Positions 28,867-38,027 of a DNA stretch of 64,000 nucleotides are shown here, piece by piece. Numbering within the stretch: position 1 is the first letter of the stretch; each line of letters begins with the position of its first letter. Under the pieces are notes generated by a model that was not told where the DNA came from, made no database searches, and saw only the letters and a program-made list of their open reading frames with translations. Source of the stretch: G963668605 sp963793625 (GTDB lineage Bacteria > Acidobacteriota > Terriglobia > Bryobacterales > Bryobacteraceae); the NCBI GenBank assembly GCA_963793625.1, contig CAWCAT010000004.1:310001-374000 (forward strand). The letters run 5' to 3'. The position numbers were made by a program, and so were the translations under genes.

Positions 28867-29121
28867 CTAAGCTACTGGCGCCGCCGGAGCCGGATGAGCC
28901 TTGAGCAACCGGGCAACCGTGTCCGAGGTGCGCGCGCCGTTTTTCGTCCAGTGCTCGATGCGCTCGTAGTTCAGATTGACTTCCATCGGGCTCTTCACGG
29001 GGTTATAGTTTCCTACAACTTCCAGGGAGCGGCTGTCGCGAGCGCGTTCCTTTTCGATCACCACCACACGGTAGGTCGGTTTCTTCTTGGCGCCAAAGCG
29101 CGCCAGGCGAATCATCAGCAT
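28867..29121 (-). CDS. rpsP: Ribosomal protein bS16
   Basis: This 84-residue protein contains MIRLARFGAKKKPTYRVVVI, the bS16 hallmark, then ERARDSRSLEVVGNYNPV and LNYERIEHWTKNGARTSDTV. The Ala/Pro-rich tail is variable in the family. AGGAG lies 9 bases before ATG 29121; the internal ATG at 29115 would give the more usual MIRL start. It heads the rpsP-khpA-rimM-trmD-rplS block and follows ffh by 34 bases. Confidence 0.96.
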   Translation of the reverse strand: MLMIRLARFGAKKKPTYRVVVIEKERARDSRSLEVVGNYNPVKSPMEVNLNYERIEHWTKNGARTSDTVARLLKAHPAPAAPVA

Positions 29122-29155
29122 TTACATTCACTCCTAGAATTTCACTTAACTAAAC

Positions 29156-30502
29156 TTATCCCATAAACGGCAGCTTGAATTTACCCATTTTTTTACCAAG
29201 CATGCCGCCGGAAAAACTCTTCATCATTTTGCGCGCCTGCGTGTACTGCTTCAGAAGCTGGTTTACTTCCTGGACAGTGGTACCGCTACCTTTTGCGATA
29301 CGACGCCGCCGGGTGCCATTGATGAGCATGTGATTTGCGCGCTCTTTGGCCGTCATCGAATCGATGATGGCTACCACACGCGTAATCTCTTTTTCATCGA
29401 CCTTTACGTTCTTCAGGTCTTTCATCATGCCAACCTGCGGCATCATGCCCAGCAGGGACTCCAACGGACCGAGCTTACGAATCTGACGCAATTGATCGCG
29501 AAAATCGGCGAGCGTGAACTCGTCGTCGATCAATTTGCGCTGCATTTCCTCGGCTTGCCGATGATCGATCGTCTCCTCCACCTTTTCGATGAAAGAAAGC
29601 ACATCGCCCATGCCCAGAATGCGTGAGGCCACGCGATCCGGGTGGAACGGCTCCATGGCGTCGAACTTCTCGCCGACACCGACAAACTTCAGGGGCTGTC
29701 CGGTAACCGTGCGGATAGAGAGCGCTGCGCCGCCACGCGCATCGCCATCCATCTTCGTCAGAACGACACCCGTAATTCCGAGCCGCTTATGAAACTCGTC
29801 CGCCGATTTGACCGCGTCCTGGCCCGTCATCGCATCGGCGACAAACAGGATTTCCGTTGGCGCAAGCTGCTCTTTCAACTGCTGCAGCTCTGTCATCAGG
29901 TCTTCGTCAATGTGCAGACGCCCGGCGGTATCGACCAGCACGACATCGCGTCCGGTCTGGACGGCTTCGCGTCGCGCACCGCGCGAAAGATCGAGTGGTT
30001 TGTTGGCCTCTTCTGCAGACCCCTCATACACCGGAAGCTTTATGTCGCGTGCAATTACGCTGAGTTGATGGCGCGCAGCCGGACGATAAACGTCCACTGA
30101 GACCATAATCGGCGAGTGTCCGTTCTTGGAAAGGAAGCGTGCGATCTTGCCGGTGCTGGTGGTTTTGCCGGAACCCTGAAGCCCGACAATCATGATTACC
30201 GTCGGAGGTTCGTTGGCAAAACGAAGCTTCGCTTGGTGCGTCCCGAGAATCTTGATCAGCTCGTCGCGGACAATCTTGATTACCTGTTGCGTCGGTGACA
30301 GCGAGGAGAGAACTTCCTCACCCATCGCCTTTTCCTTAACGTTTTCAATAAGTTGCTTAACGACGCGGAAATGCACGTCGGCCTCTAGAAGCGCTACGCG
30401 GATCTCGCGCAGGGCCGCTTCCATGTTTTCGGCCGTCAGTTTCCCTTCGCCGCGCAGGTTCTTGAAGACGCGCTGCAGCTTTTCAGAAAGATTATCGAAC
30501 AT
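29156..30502 (-). CDS. ffh: Signal recognition particle protein Ffh
   Basis: This 448-residue protein has the N domain (FDNLSEKLQRVFKNLRGEGK) and the G domain with P-loop GLQGSGKTTSTGKIARFL, DVYRPAARHQLSV, DTAGRLHID and LTKMDGDARGGAALSI. The methionine-rich M domain (MMPQVGMMKDLKNV, NHMLINGTRRRRIAKGSGTT) binds 4.5S RNA and signal sequences. Length and order are normal. It targets inner-membrane proteins co-translationally with FtsY. Confidence 0.97.
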   Translation of the reverse strand: MFDNLSEKLQRVFKNLRGEGKLTAENMEAALREIRVALLEADVHFRVVKQLIENVKEKAMGEEVLSSLSPTQQVIKIVRDELIKILGTHQAKLRFANEPPTVIMIVGLQGSGKTTSTGKIARFLSKNGHSPIMVSVDVYRPAARHQLSVIARDIKLPVYEGSAEEANKPLDLSRGARREAVQTGRDVVLVDTAGRLHIDEDLMTELQQLKEQLAPTEILFVADAMTGQDAVKSADEFHKRLGITGVVLTKMDGDARGGAALSIRTVTGQPLKFVGVGEKFDAMEPFHPDRVASRILGMGDVLSFIEKVEETIDHRQAEEMQRKLIDDEFTLADFRDQLRQIRKLGPLESLLGMMPQVGMMKDLKNVKVDEKEITRVVAIIDSMTAKERANHMLINGTRRRRIAKGSGTTVQEVNQLLKQYTQARKMMKSFSGGMLGKKMGKFKLPFMG

Positions 30503-30624
30503 TGACTTCGCAAGCCGGAGAACTTCAGTGGGCAGAGTCCCGACACACTGCTACCTTTATTGGCAGTTCCCTCATTATAGCGCGTCGGACTGTTTCCGAA
30601 AACAGCGCAAAGAAACGGAATCGC

Positions 30625-31857
30625 TTAAACCGTCGCCTTCGTGCGCTTCAGGATCTTGCGCAAGGTCTTGATGGCTTTGTCAACTTCCTTTTCCGTGATG
30701 ATAAACGGCGGCAGGAAACGCAGCACCGTGTCGTGCGTACAGTTGATCAGCATGCCTTCAGCCATGGCGTCGAGCACAATCTGTTTACCCGGAATCGACA
30801 GTTCCATACCGATCATGAGTCCGTGTCCTCGAACTTCCTTGATGAACCCGAAACTCTTACCCAAACCTTCGAGTTCCCCTTTGAAGTAGCTGCCGACACT
30901 CTTGATGGACGGCATCAATTCGTCAAGGACATCGAAAAATTCGATCGCGACACGACAGGCAAGCGCGCTGCCGCCAAACGTGGACCCATGCATTCCGGAG
31001 CCAATGGACGCCGCTGCTTTTTCATTCGCAGTAAGCACACCGAGAGGTAATCCGCAGGCCAGGGGTTTCGCTGCAACCATTACGTCGGGCAGGACAACCG
31101 GATCGAGCAACTGGTAGGAATAATACACGCCAGGCCGTCCGACGCCGCACTGGATTTCATCAAACACCAGCAGGGCGTCGTGCCGATTCGCAAGTTCCCG
31201 CGCCTTGCGGATATACGGCTCTGTCATCGGGAAAATGCCGCCCTCGCCCTGGATACCTTCCAGCACGATCCCGGCGGTTCTATCCGAGACCACCTGCTCG
31301 AGCGCTGCGATGTCGTTGGCCGGCACGAAGCGGACGCCAGGAATCAACGGCTCGAAATCTTTCCTGTATTTCGGTTGACCTGTAAGCGAAAGCGCTCCCA
31401 GTGTGCGACCGTGGAAAGAATTTTCGAGGGAAACGATTTCGATTTTTTCCGGGCTGATCTTATTTCCGTGCGCTTTAACCATCTTCAGCGCGCCTTCCAT
31501 CGCCTCCGTGCCGGAGTTAGAGAAGAAACTGCGCTGCAGTCCGCTGGTTTCGGCGATCTTCTTCGCGAGTGGGCCCTGGTACTGGTGGTAATAAAGATTG
31601 GATGAATGAATCAGGAGCCCCGCCTGGTCTTTGATCACTTTCATGATCCGGGGATGCGCATGGCCAAGCGCGTTCACGCCGATACCGGCGATGAGATCAA
31701 GATACTTCTTCCCATTTACGTCGTACAGCCAGCAACCCTTACCGCGCGCAAGCACCAGCGGGTAACGTGCATAGTTCTGGAGTAGATAGGTGCTTTCAAG
31801 TTCTTTGACGGAGGTTTCCAACGTGTCCGTCTGCGTGGGGACAGGGGTGCTGCTCAT
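30625..31857 (-). CDS. argD: Acetylornithine aminotransferase family enzyme
   Basis: This 410-residue class-III PLP aminotransferase has NYARYPLVLARGKGCWLYDV, FFSNSGTEAMEGALKMV, SFHGRTLGALSLTGQPKYR, LLVFDEIQCGVGRPG and MVAAKPLACGLPLGVL. The last contains the Schiff-base lysine region, and GMHGSTFGGSALAC follows. The pattern fits ArgD or close relatives that use N-acetylornithine, succinylornithine or gamma-aminobutyrate. No other arginine gene is adjacent, so the exact substrate is inferred from family resemblance only. It is on the minus strand, 122 bases upstream of ffh. Confidence 0.85.
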   Translation of the reverse strand: MSSTPVPTQTDTLETSVKELESTYLLQNYARYPLVLARGKGCWLYDVNGKKYLDLIAGIGVNALGHAHPRIMKVIKDQAGLLIHSSNLYYHQYQGPLAKKIAETSGLQRSFFSNSGTEAMEGALKMVKAHGNKISPEKIEIVSLENSFHGRTLGALSLTGQPKYRKDFEPLIPGVRFVPANDIAALEQVVSDRTAGIVLEGIQGEGGIFPMTEPYIRKARELANRHDALLVFDEIQCGVGRPGVYYSYQLLDPVVLPDVMVAAKPLACGLPLGVLTANEKAAASIGSGMHGSTFGGSALACRVAIEFFDVLDELMPSIKSVGSYFKGELEGLGKSFGFIKEVRGHGLMIGMELSIPGKQIVLDAMAEGMLINCTHDTVLRFLPPFIITEKEVDKAIKTLRKILKRTKATV

Positions 31858-31956
31858 TCATAGATTTTACCCGATTTTGTCGAGTATCTCTTGACTGAGC
31901 AAATTGCCGTGCAGCACGCAAAGCGTTTTGTCACGCTTTTGTAGTACTTTTGGGTC

Positions 31957-31986
31957 TTGCAAAATGACTGGATAGTCCTCTAAACT
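31957..31986 (+). promoter_or_regulatory. Sigma-70-type promoter for the small secreted protein
   Basis: TTGCAA at 31957-31962 and TAAACT at 31981-31986 are spaced by 18 bases. They lie 20 bases before the TTG start at 32006, leaving a short leader with AAGGAT as ribosome site. The spacing is good and both boxes are near-consensus, but no transcript evidence exists. Confidence 0.45.
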
Positions 31987-32005
31987 AGACCATCAAGGAT
32001 AATCT

Positions 32006-32440
32006 TTGGCTTTCCTGACCCAGTGGCTACCGCACATTGCCAGTGCTGTTTTGTTAAGCAGCGTGGTGATTCCGGCGTTCGCCAGTTGGGCAAAAATGAG
32101 CCTGGGAGAACTCGTCAAATCCTCTGAAGTAATCGTGGTGGGCGAGTTGAATGTTGGAAAGACATCAGGGGATAGCAAATACGACCTCGGATTGTTGCGG
32201 ATCACGGAAGCATTCGTCGGTGCTAAGGGACTTCGAGAACTCCCGGTTGTCGTCGGTGACCGGGGACCTATTCATAGCGGCTCCATTCGGTATAAGGTTG
32301 GGCAGCAGGGGCTATGGTTCCTAAGAGTGCAGTCAGATTCCACTGGACGTTATTATTTGGCTGACCACCCGCAGCGTTTTCAACCAGAAACAAACAAAGA
32401 AGAACTGCGCCGCTATTTGGCGGGGCAGAAAAAACAATAA
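32006..32440 (+). CDS. Small exported protein of unknown function
   Basis: This frame of 144 codons starts with TTG, with AAGGAT a few bases upstream. A hydrophobic N-terminal segment (IASAVLLSSVVIPAFASWA) predicts a signal peptide. The mature part has strands such as LVKSSEVIVVGELNVGK and GLLRITEAFVGAK, then IRYKVGQQGLWFLRVQSDST and GRYYLADHPQRFQPETNKEE. This is an OB- or beta-barrel-like alternation. I do not recognise a family. It precedes the PEP-CTERM protease gene by 35 bases in the same direction and may be co-transcribed. Confidence 0.65.
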   Translation: MAFLTQWLPHIASAVLLSSVVIPAFASWAKMSLGELVKSSEVIVVGELNVGKTSGDSKYDLGLLRITEAFVGAKGLRELPVVVGDRGPIHSGSIRYKVGQQGLWFLRVQSDSTGRYYLADHPQRFQPETNKEELRRYLAGQKKQ

Positions 32441-32475
32441 TCCCGCAGTCTGGGGAATACGACGGAGGGGATCTC

Positions 32476-33255
32476 TTGAACCGATTTTTCACAGTTTCGA
32501 TTTTCAGCCTGGCTCTGGTAGCTACAGCGGGAGCGGCTCCGATTTTTGATGCTTATTATGCACCTGGATCGCCGATTTCATCTGAATTCGTGATTGGTCC
32601 GACTGCGCCCGGTAAATGGGGCGGGGCCACAATGGGAACTCCCGGTGGAACCGTTACCTGGAGTCTGATGGGGACCGGAACTTCTTGCGCCGCGGAATTC
32701 GCAGGTTGCACGATCACAGATCTTGGCGCTTTCCTGCCCGGAGGTTACCTGGCCCAAATTCAGGCTGCATTTGCCGCCTGGTCCGCGGTGGCCGACATAC
32801 AGTTCGTTCAAGTTGCCGACAACGGCGTGGCTTTTAATGCCGCTGGCGCAACCGGTGATATCCGCTTTGGAGGGCACGCCTTCGACGGTCCGAGTGGGAC
32901 CTTGGCTCACGGCTATTATCCTCCAGTCAATGGAACAAGTGCCTCGGGCGACATCCACTTCGACACCGCTGAATTGTGGAAGATTGGCTTCGGCGGTCCA
33001 GGATTCGATCTTTTTCAGGTGGCCGCGCACGAAATCGGCCACGCGATCGGACTGGACCACACTGGAGTGGCGAACAGCCTGATGAACCCGTTCTACACCG
33101 AGGCGTTCAGCGGACTGCAAGCAGATGAGATCGCTGGAGCCCAGTTCATTTATGGAAGGGCGCAGGCCCAGGGCGAAACTCCGGAGCCAGGCACTTGGGT
33201 AATGCTGCTTGGCGGTGGCTTGGCGCTTGGTATGTTCCGCAAACGCCTTTCCTAG
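32476..33255 (+). CDS. Matrixin-type metalloprotease with PEP-CTERM sorting tail
   Basis: A TTG start at 32476 is supported by GGAGGGG five bases upstream. The 259-residue product has a signal peptide (FFTVSIFSLALVATAGA). Its catalytic domain holds the extended zinc motif HEIGHAIGLDH at residues 185-195 and a Met-turn (SLMNPF). The C-terminus reads TPEPGTWVMLLGGGLALG followed by FRKRLS, the PEP-CTERM signal (PEP, membrane span, basic end) cut by an exosortase. No exosortase gene is in the window. It is likely an extracellular or matrix-associated peptidase. A strong bidirectional hairpin follows the stop. Confidence 0.88.
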   Translation: MNRFFTVSIFSLALVATAGAAPIFDAYYAPGSPISSEFVIGPTAPGKWGGATMGTPGGTVTWSLMGTGTSCAAEFAGCTITDLGAFLPGGYLAQIQAAFAAWSAVADIQFVQVADNGVAFNAAGATGDIRFGGHAFDGPSGTLAHGYYPPVNGTSASGDIHFDTAELWKIGFGGPGFDLFQVAAHEIGHAIGLDHTGVANSLMNPFYTEAFSGLQADEIAGAQFIYGRAQAQGETPEPGTWVMLLGGGLALGMFRKRLS

Positions 33256-33270
33256 TCACCCCCGCATTCA

Positions 33271-33298
33271 AGAAGGGCGGCGCTAGATCCGCCCTTCT
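33271..33298. terminator. Bidirectional terminator between the protease gene and plsC
   Basis: AGAAGGGCGG (33271-33280) and CCGCCCTTCT (33289-33298) form a perfect 10-bp stem with an 8-base loop. It lies between two convergent stop codons. It can serve both strands, although T tracts are short. Confidence 0.7.
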
Positions 33299-33303
33299 CA
33301 GCT

Positions 33304-34020
33304 TCACCCCAAAAGTTCTATAATCCGTTCGCGCACCAACGACGTCAAAGGCTCGCGTTCGTTGAGCTTCATGCCTTCAGTCGGAATCGGATCACCGATT
33401 CTGAGCCGCGCCTCGCCACCGCGCAGCGTGATAGAACCCATGGGAAGAATCTCGCGGGTGCCCGCGATTCCCATCGGAACAATCGGTGCACCGGCCTTGA
33501 TCGCGATGTAAGCCGCGCCTTCTTTAAACTCCTGTAGCATTCCGTCATCCGATCTCCCACCCTCGGGAAACACCAGAATCGAGACGCCCTGATCCTGGAT
33601 CAGCTTCGCCGCAAGCGACATCACTTTGACTGCCGCACGCGGATCGTCACGCGGGACCGCTATGTGTCCGGCGCGATTGAGATGGCTGCCAATGAACGGG
33701 ACATGAAACAGGCTTTCTTTTGCAAGAAAGCGAAACTGTGCCGGGATCTTCGCGATCACGAGCGGCGTGTCGAACAGGCTCAGATGATTGGAAGCGAAAA
33801 CATAGCCGACGTTGGGCTGCAGCTTTTCGAGCCCTTCCAACTCTACTTTTACTCCGCCTATTCGCAAGAGTCCGCGTGCCCAAATGCGGGCCACTTTATG
33901 GGAGGTGCTGCCGGTGTGATCGAAGCTGGACGTGGCGAGCGAAATCGTACCCATTATGCCTGTGCTGAGTAACACAATCGGATCTGTGATCAGGACTGCC
34001 CGCAGTAGCGCAAGTGACAT
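33304..34020 (-). CDS. plsC: 1-acyl-sn-glycerol-3-phosphate acyltransferase (PlsC family)
   Basis: This 238-residue protein has an N-terminal hydrophobic stretch (RAVLITDPIVLLSTGIMGTI). The acyltransferase motifs are FASNHLSLFDTPLV (HX4D motif), GHIAVPRDDPRAAV, ILVFPEGGRSDDGMLQEFKE and APIVPMGIAGTREILP. It adds the second acyl chain to lysophosphatidate at the inner membrane. It is 9 bases downstream of folC on the same strand and probably co-transcribed with it. Confidence 0.9.
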   Translation of the reverse strand: MSLALLRAVLITDPIVLLSTGIMGTISLATSSFDHTGSTSHKVARIWARGLLRIGGVKVELEGLEKLQPNVGYVFASNHLSLFDTPLVIAKIPAQFRFLAKESLFHVPFIGSHLNRAGHIAVPRDDPRAAVKVMSLAAKLIQDQGVSILVFPEGGRSDDGMLQEFKEGAAYIAIKAGAPIVPMGIAGTREILPMGSITLRGGEARLRIGDPIPTEGMKLNEREPLTSLVRERIIELLG

Positions 34021-34029
34021 GACGAATTT

Positions 34030-35292
34030 TTATTTTACGAGCAATGCGCGCGCTTCGCCCACTAGAAACAGTGATCCCGTAATCACGACGAGATCGGCGT
34101 CCGTGATCAGCGCGAGTGCATCAGCCAACCGCGGAGCAACCTGAAGCTGCGGATGTGGACAAATCTCCAGCAATACCTCCGGATGCACAGCCCGCGGCTG
34201 ATTCGGCGCAGTAAGAATCACGTTGCTCGCCAGCGGGAAGAGAATGTCCGCCGATTCCTCGAGCGCTTTGTCACGCATCGCACCGTAGATTAACGTAATC
34301 TTGCGATCAGAGAAGAACAACCGCAGGTGTGCCGCCAGCGCGCGTGTCCCCGCTGGGTTATGCGCGCCATCAAGCAGGATCTCAGGATTCTCTGAAACCT
34401 TCTCGATCCTGCCGGGCCACTTCGTCGCTTCAATGCCCTGCTCAATAGCTTCGGCTGGAACGCCGAGCGTATGCAGCGCCACTACTGAGGTCAACGCATT
34501 CTCCACTTGGTGCTCCCCGGCGAGCGGGCAGCGAATGCTGTAGTTGCGCGGACCACATGCCGTGAACCGGCTGCCCCAGCGCGTCAGTTCCAAATCCTCC
34601 ACGCGCCAGTCCGTCGTACGCTGAACGGCTACGCCCAGTTCGGCGGCTCGCGCTGAGATTGTTGCGTCCGCTGGGTTGCGTTGCCGCGCAATAATAGCGG
34701 GAACGTCCGGCTTCAAAATGCCAGCTTTCTCGCCGGCAATCGATTCCAGGCTCTTGCCGAGATAAGCCTCGTGATCGAAATCGACAGGTGTGATGACCGT
34801 AACTGCCGGATTCACTACGTTCGTTGCATCGAGCCTGCCTCCAAGACCAACTTCAAGGACAATGCTATCCACGGCTTCGTCGCGGAACAGCACGAACGCC
34901 ATCGCCGTAACGGTTTCGAAGTACGTCGGGTGGAAGTCGAGTGCACCGTTCCGGATCAATTCTTCGGCGCTGCGATGAACGACGTCGAAAGCCCAGGTGA
35001 ATCGTTCGGCGCTGACCGGGACGCCATCGATACGAATGCGCTCCGTTGGTTCCACCAGATGTGGAGAGGTAAACAGACCAGTGCGCAATCCGGATTTACG
35101 CAGTGCGGCTTCGATCATGGCGCACGTCGAGCCCTTACCGTTGGTGCCCGCGACATGTACGATCTGAGGATGCCGCTGCGGATTCCCGAGTTTATTGAGC
35201 AGTGTACTGATGCGCTCCAGCCCGAATTTGACCGACTTCAGTTCGTTGCCGAGCGAATAGAGAAACTGAACGGAATCCGGATAGGTCAACAT
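34030..35292 (-). CDS. folC: Folylpolyglutamate / dihydrofolate synthase
   Basis: This 420-residue Mur-ligase family protein has the ATP loop HVAGTNGKGSTCAMIEAALR. SPHLVEPTERIRIDG, VLEVGLGGRLDATNVVNPAV, VTPVDFDHEAYLGKSLESIA and the C-terminal ILLDGAHNPAGTRALAAHLR complete the set. The dihydrofolate synthase activity often accompanies this type, but I cannot separate the two. It overlaps the upstream permease stop by 7 bases, consistent with coupled translation. Confidence 0.93.
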   Translation of the reverse strand: MLTYPDSVQFLYSLGNELKSVKFGLERISTLLNKLGNPQRHPQIVHVAGTNGKGSTCAMIEAALRKSGLRTGLFTSPHLVEPTERIRIDGVPVSAERFTWAFDVVHRSAEELIRNGALDFHPTYFETVTAMAFVLFRDEAVDSIVLEVGLGGRLDATNVVNPAVTVITPVDFDHEAYLGKSLESIAGEKAGILKPDVPAIIARQRNPADATISARAAELGVAVQRTTDWRVEDLELTRWGSRFTACGPRNYSIRCPLAGEHQVENALTSVVALHTLGVPAEAIEQGIEATKWPGRIEKVSENPEILLDGAHNPAGTRALAAHLRLFFSDRKITLIYGAMRDKALEESADILFPLASNVILTAPNQPRAVHPEVLLEICPHPQLQVAPRLADALALITDADLVVITGSLFLVGEARALLVK

Positions 35293-36659
35293 GGGTTCGT
35301 TTCAGCGCGTCGTGCAGCCTGATAGCGCAGCCCCTTCTGATAAGCCATTCTACCGGCGATTACGAGCAGCACGCAGCCCCCGAGCAACTTCGCTTCAAAG
35401 CTCCAGACCGAAGTGCCGGACGGCGGGATCAGTGAAAATCCGATGCCGCACAGCGTCGTGAATATGCCACAAGCCGCAGTGACCCGCGCGCCAACTTTCC
35501 ACGCACACAGAAAAATGTAAAGGAGCGGAATGAAAGTGGTGACTACAGTCATGTTGACCAGCAACTGATAGCCAATCTGCAAATCTTCACCAAGCAGCAT
35601 CACGAGCAGGAACACAGTACAGGCGATGCCCTGGGTCAAAAGGCTGACGTACGGCGTGCCCCACTTCGGATGCAGTTTGCCGAAGGCCGGCGGCAAATAG
35701 CAATCCAGCCCAATCACAAAAGGCACGCGAGCGGATCCGCCGATCCATGCGCCGAGCTGGCCCATTATGCCGATGCTGATAAAAATCGCCAGCAGCGGCG
35801 CGAGCCATGAGAAGCCGAGTCGCTCGCTGGCAGCCTGGCCCGCCTGCGCCAGTCCGGTCATGACGTTGATGTCCTGGGGCCGCATCAGAGCCAGCATCGC
35901 GAGCGTGCCCAAAATATAGAACGCCGTGATGGCCGCTCCACTGATCAGTGCGGCGCGTGGGATGGTGCGATCCGGATTGCGGATTTCTCCGCCCATAACG
36001 GCGCCCAGTTCCAGACCGCTGAAAGCGAAAGCGATCTGAGACCAGAAATTTACTTTTTCCCAATTCCACTGCGGGATGACGTCGAGCGTTGTCGCAGGTC
36101 CGGATTTCAGCCACGCCACCAACCCGGTCAGGATCAAGAACGCTCCAGCAGCGTAGGTGCTGAGCCCTCCGAGATTTTGTGTCCACTTGGCTCGGCGCAC
36201 TCCGGTGAGATGCGAGAGAAGTGCGAACCAGAGCAGAAACAACGAAGTGCCGAGCATGTAAGTGCGGTTTTCCACGAGCCAGACATGCCGCGGCCCCAAC
36301 GTGTAAACCGCCATACCGACGCCAGCCAGTAGTAGGGTCGGGAAATAAAACAGATTGCTGAGCCAGTAGCACCAGCCAGCCAGAAATCCATGCCAATCGC
36401 CGAAGCAGCGTTTGGTCCAGACATACAATCCGCCCTGCTCGGGAAAGAGTCGCGAGAGCCTGCCCACTGCCAGGGCCGAGGGGATGAAGAACAGTGCGGC
36501 CGCCAGGACCCAGAGCGTAACCGAGCCCGAACCGGAGTGCGCGGCGGCGGCCAGCCAGCGTATGCCAAGCACGGCCGCGATATTGAACAGCACCAGATCG
36601 CGCAGTCCGATCTCGCGGCGCAGTTCGGGTTTTGCAGGATCGTGGAGAGCCTCTGGCAA
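35286..36659 (-). CDS. APC-family amino acid permease
   Basis: About 457 residues from a TTG at 36659 (AGG shortly before it) give a start LPEALHDPAKPELRREIGLR ahead of the first span. The frame is open another 26 codons to 36737, so the start is not certain. Twelve spans and APC motifs such as AFAFSGLELGAVMGGEIRNP and MGQLGAWIGGSARVPFVIGL identify an amino acid/polyamine permease. Its substrate cannot be read. It is the first gene of the APC-folC-plsC block. Confidence 0.82.
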   Translation of the reverse strand: MPEALHDPAKPELRREIGLRDLVLFNIAAVLGIRWLAAAAHSGSGSVTLWVLAAALFFIPSALAVGRLSRLFPEQGGLYVWTKRCFGDWHGFLAGWCYWLSNLFYFPTLLLAGVGMAVYTLGPRHVWLVENRTYMLGTSLFLLWFALLSHLTGVRRAKWTQNLGGLSTYAAGAFLILTGLVAWLKSGPATTLDVIPQWNWEKVNFWSQIAFAFSGLELGAVMGGEIRNPDRTIPRAALISGAAITAFYILGTLAMLALMRPQDINVMTGLAQAGQAASERLGFSWLAPLLAIFISIGIMGQLGAWIGGSARVPFVIGLDCYLPPAFGKLHPKWGTPYVSLLTQGIACTVFLLVMLLGEDLQIGYQLLVNMTVVTTFIPLLYIFLCAWKVGARVTAACGIFTTLCGIGFSLIPPSGTSVWSFEAKLLGGCVLLVIAGRMAYQKGLRYQAARRAETNPC

Positions 36660-36776
36660 GAGCCTATCGTAACATTGGCTGGATTTCAGAATGGGCGGGT
36701 GATATAGTCGAAAGTGCCCCGAAGAGAAGGGGACCAAGAAGTTACAAATCCAGGGTCAATTCAGATTGACACGGCG

Positions 36777-36804
36777 AAAGGGCGCACTCCGGTGCGCCCT
36801 TTTT
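36777..36804. terminator. Strong hairpin terminator after the cupin gene
   Basis: GGGCGCAC (36780-36787) and GTGCGCCC (36792-36799) form an 8-bp GC-rich stem with the stable TCCG loop, followed by TTTTT on the plus strand and preceded by AAA. It lies in the gap between the permease start and the stop of the cupin gene. On the minus strand, where the cupin gene ends, the tail is only TTT, so it works better for plus-strand transcription. Confidence 0.7.
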
Positions 36805-36815
36805 CCATGCGGACC

Positions 36816-38027
36816 CTAGTTGATGAACTTCGCCGCGTCGGGATTGCCCGGTCCGAAGTGCTTCAACATGACCAGGTCTTCCTTCTCGCTGCGATTCTTT
36901 ATGACGACGCCGTTGCCTGCAGCGGCCGCGCTGACGAACAACTCGTCGGAAGTCATCTGGCCGTAGCGGATCAGGGAAGGCGTTTCCACTTCCATCTTGC
37001 CGATGGAGCCCCAACCCTGAACGACGATCAGTCCATACGCTGCAGCGTCCTTGATGATGACCGAGCGACCCGGCGAAACTGTCAGCTCTTTCGCTGAGTA
37101 GTCGCGCGTGCCACAGGTGACCCACTTCTCGCAGTATCCGCATGCCAGCATCTCTTCCAGAGCATCCACAGGAATCGGATGCTTCAGGCGATGCGTGCCG
37201 AATTCGGGATCCACATTGGCATCCCAATCGAGCATGTCGATGATGTAGTCCAGGTCATGGTGATGCTCTTCCGGCACGTCCTTCACCAGCAGGCTCCACG
37301 GCACCTGGCGACCTTCCACGAGCGACTGGAACATTCCGAAGACATCGGAGTTCACTTGCGGTTCATACGTCACCAGCGAGCCGGGCGCATGCAGAATGCC
37401 GGCGTCGATCTGCCAGCCGGTTCCAGGCTGCAGTTTGTAAGCCTTCGAGAGGTACAGAATTCCGTTGTCGCCTTCGTTCCAGCGCTCCAGGCAACCGCGG
37501 ATATCGTCCTTGGTCGTGCCAGGTTCCAGACCCATGAAGGTGTATGGGAAGTTGTTGCCCGTGAAATTATACTGCGGCGGAAAATAATAGGCCTCGGGCT
37601 TGCCCTTGCGACCGACCTTCTTGGCATGCCGCTCCATCTGGTGCATGTGGTGCGGAATGGGACCGAGGTTGTCGAAAAACTTGCAGAGGATATTGAAGCC
37701 GCCGTAGGTGCTCATGACATCAGCGCCCAGGTAGTCATCCCCCGCGACCTCAATCGCTTCCTTCAATTGGAAGCGCTTGCCGTTGAAATCAACGTAGCTC
37801 AGGCCTTCGTCTGCTGGAGTGCCCGGACCGTTGTCGGCATTGGTGGTGGATGAGAACCAGCGTTCATCAATTCCACCTCTGTGCGCACCGAGCGCGTAGA
37901 GATCGCGTGGATCCAGCTTGAGGCGCCCGCCGGGCATCAGGAAAGATCGCGGGACCCAGCAAGGCGCGAGGCGGACAATACCTTCGCCCGCGGTAAGAGC
38001 TTCTTTGAATAAAGTGGCGTTCGACAT
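36816..38027 (-). CDS. Cupin-fold, class I mannose-6-phosphate isomerase-like protein
   Basis: From ATG 38027 the product is about 403 residues. It contains a cupin metal site (NLGPIPHHMHQMERHAKKVG, then GKPEAYYFPPQYNF with a glutamate). A second strand set follows (GWQIDAGILHAPGSLVTYEP with a further histidine). The His-x-His plus Glu plus His order is that of class I phosphomannose isomerases. Length and order fit, but the flanks diverge, so a related ketose isomerase or dioxygenase is possible. KduD and an MDR dehydrogenase gene lie upstream, pointing to sugar or uronate catabolism. The ATGs at 38039 and 38057 are alternative starts. Confidence 0.6.
   Translation of the reverse strand: MSNATLFKEALTAGEGIVRLAPCWVPRSFLMPGGRLKLDPRDLYALGAHRGGIDERWFSSTTNADNGPGTPADEGLSYVDFNGKRFQLKEAIEVAGDDYLGADVMSTYGGFNILCKFFDNLGPIPHHMHQMERHAKKVGRKGKPEAYYFPPQYNFTGNNFPYTFMGLEPGTTKDDIRGCLERWNEGDNGILYLSKAYKLQPGTGWQIDAGILHAPGSLVTYEPQVNSDVFGMFQSLVEGRQVPWSLLVKDVPEEHHHDLDYIIDMLDWDANVDPEFGTHRLKHPIPVDALEEMLACGYCEKWVTCGTRDYSAKELTVSPGRSVIIKDAAAYGLIVVQGWGSIGKMEVETPSLIRYGQMTSDELFVSAAAAGNGVVIKNRSEKEDLVMLKHFGPGNPDAAKFIN

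Noticed and set aside
31919..31938. Inverted repeat AAGCG/CGCTT upstream of argD
   Set aside because: The stem is only five or six pairs and there is no gene end beside it, so no function is supported.
36816..38027. Homogentisate dioxygenase for the cupin gene
   Set aside because: The His-x-His plus Glu order and the GILHAPGS strand fit phosphomannose isomerase-like cupins better, and no tyrosine-degradation gene is nearby.
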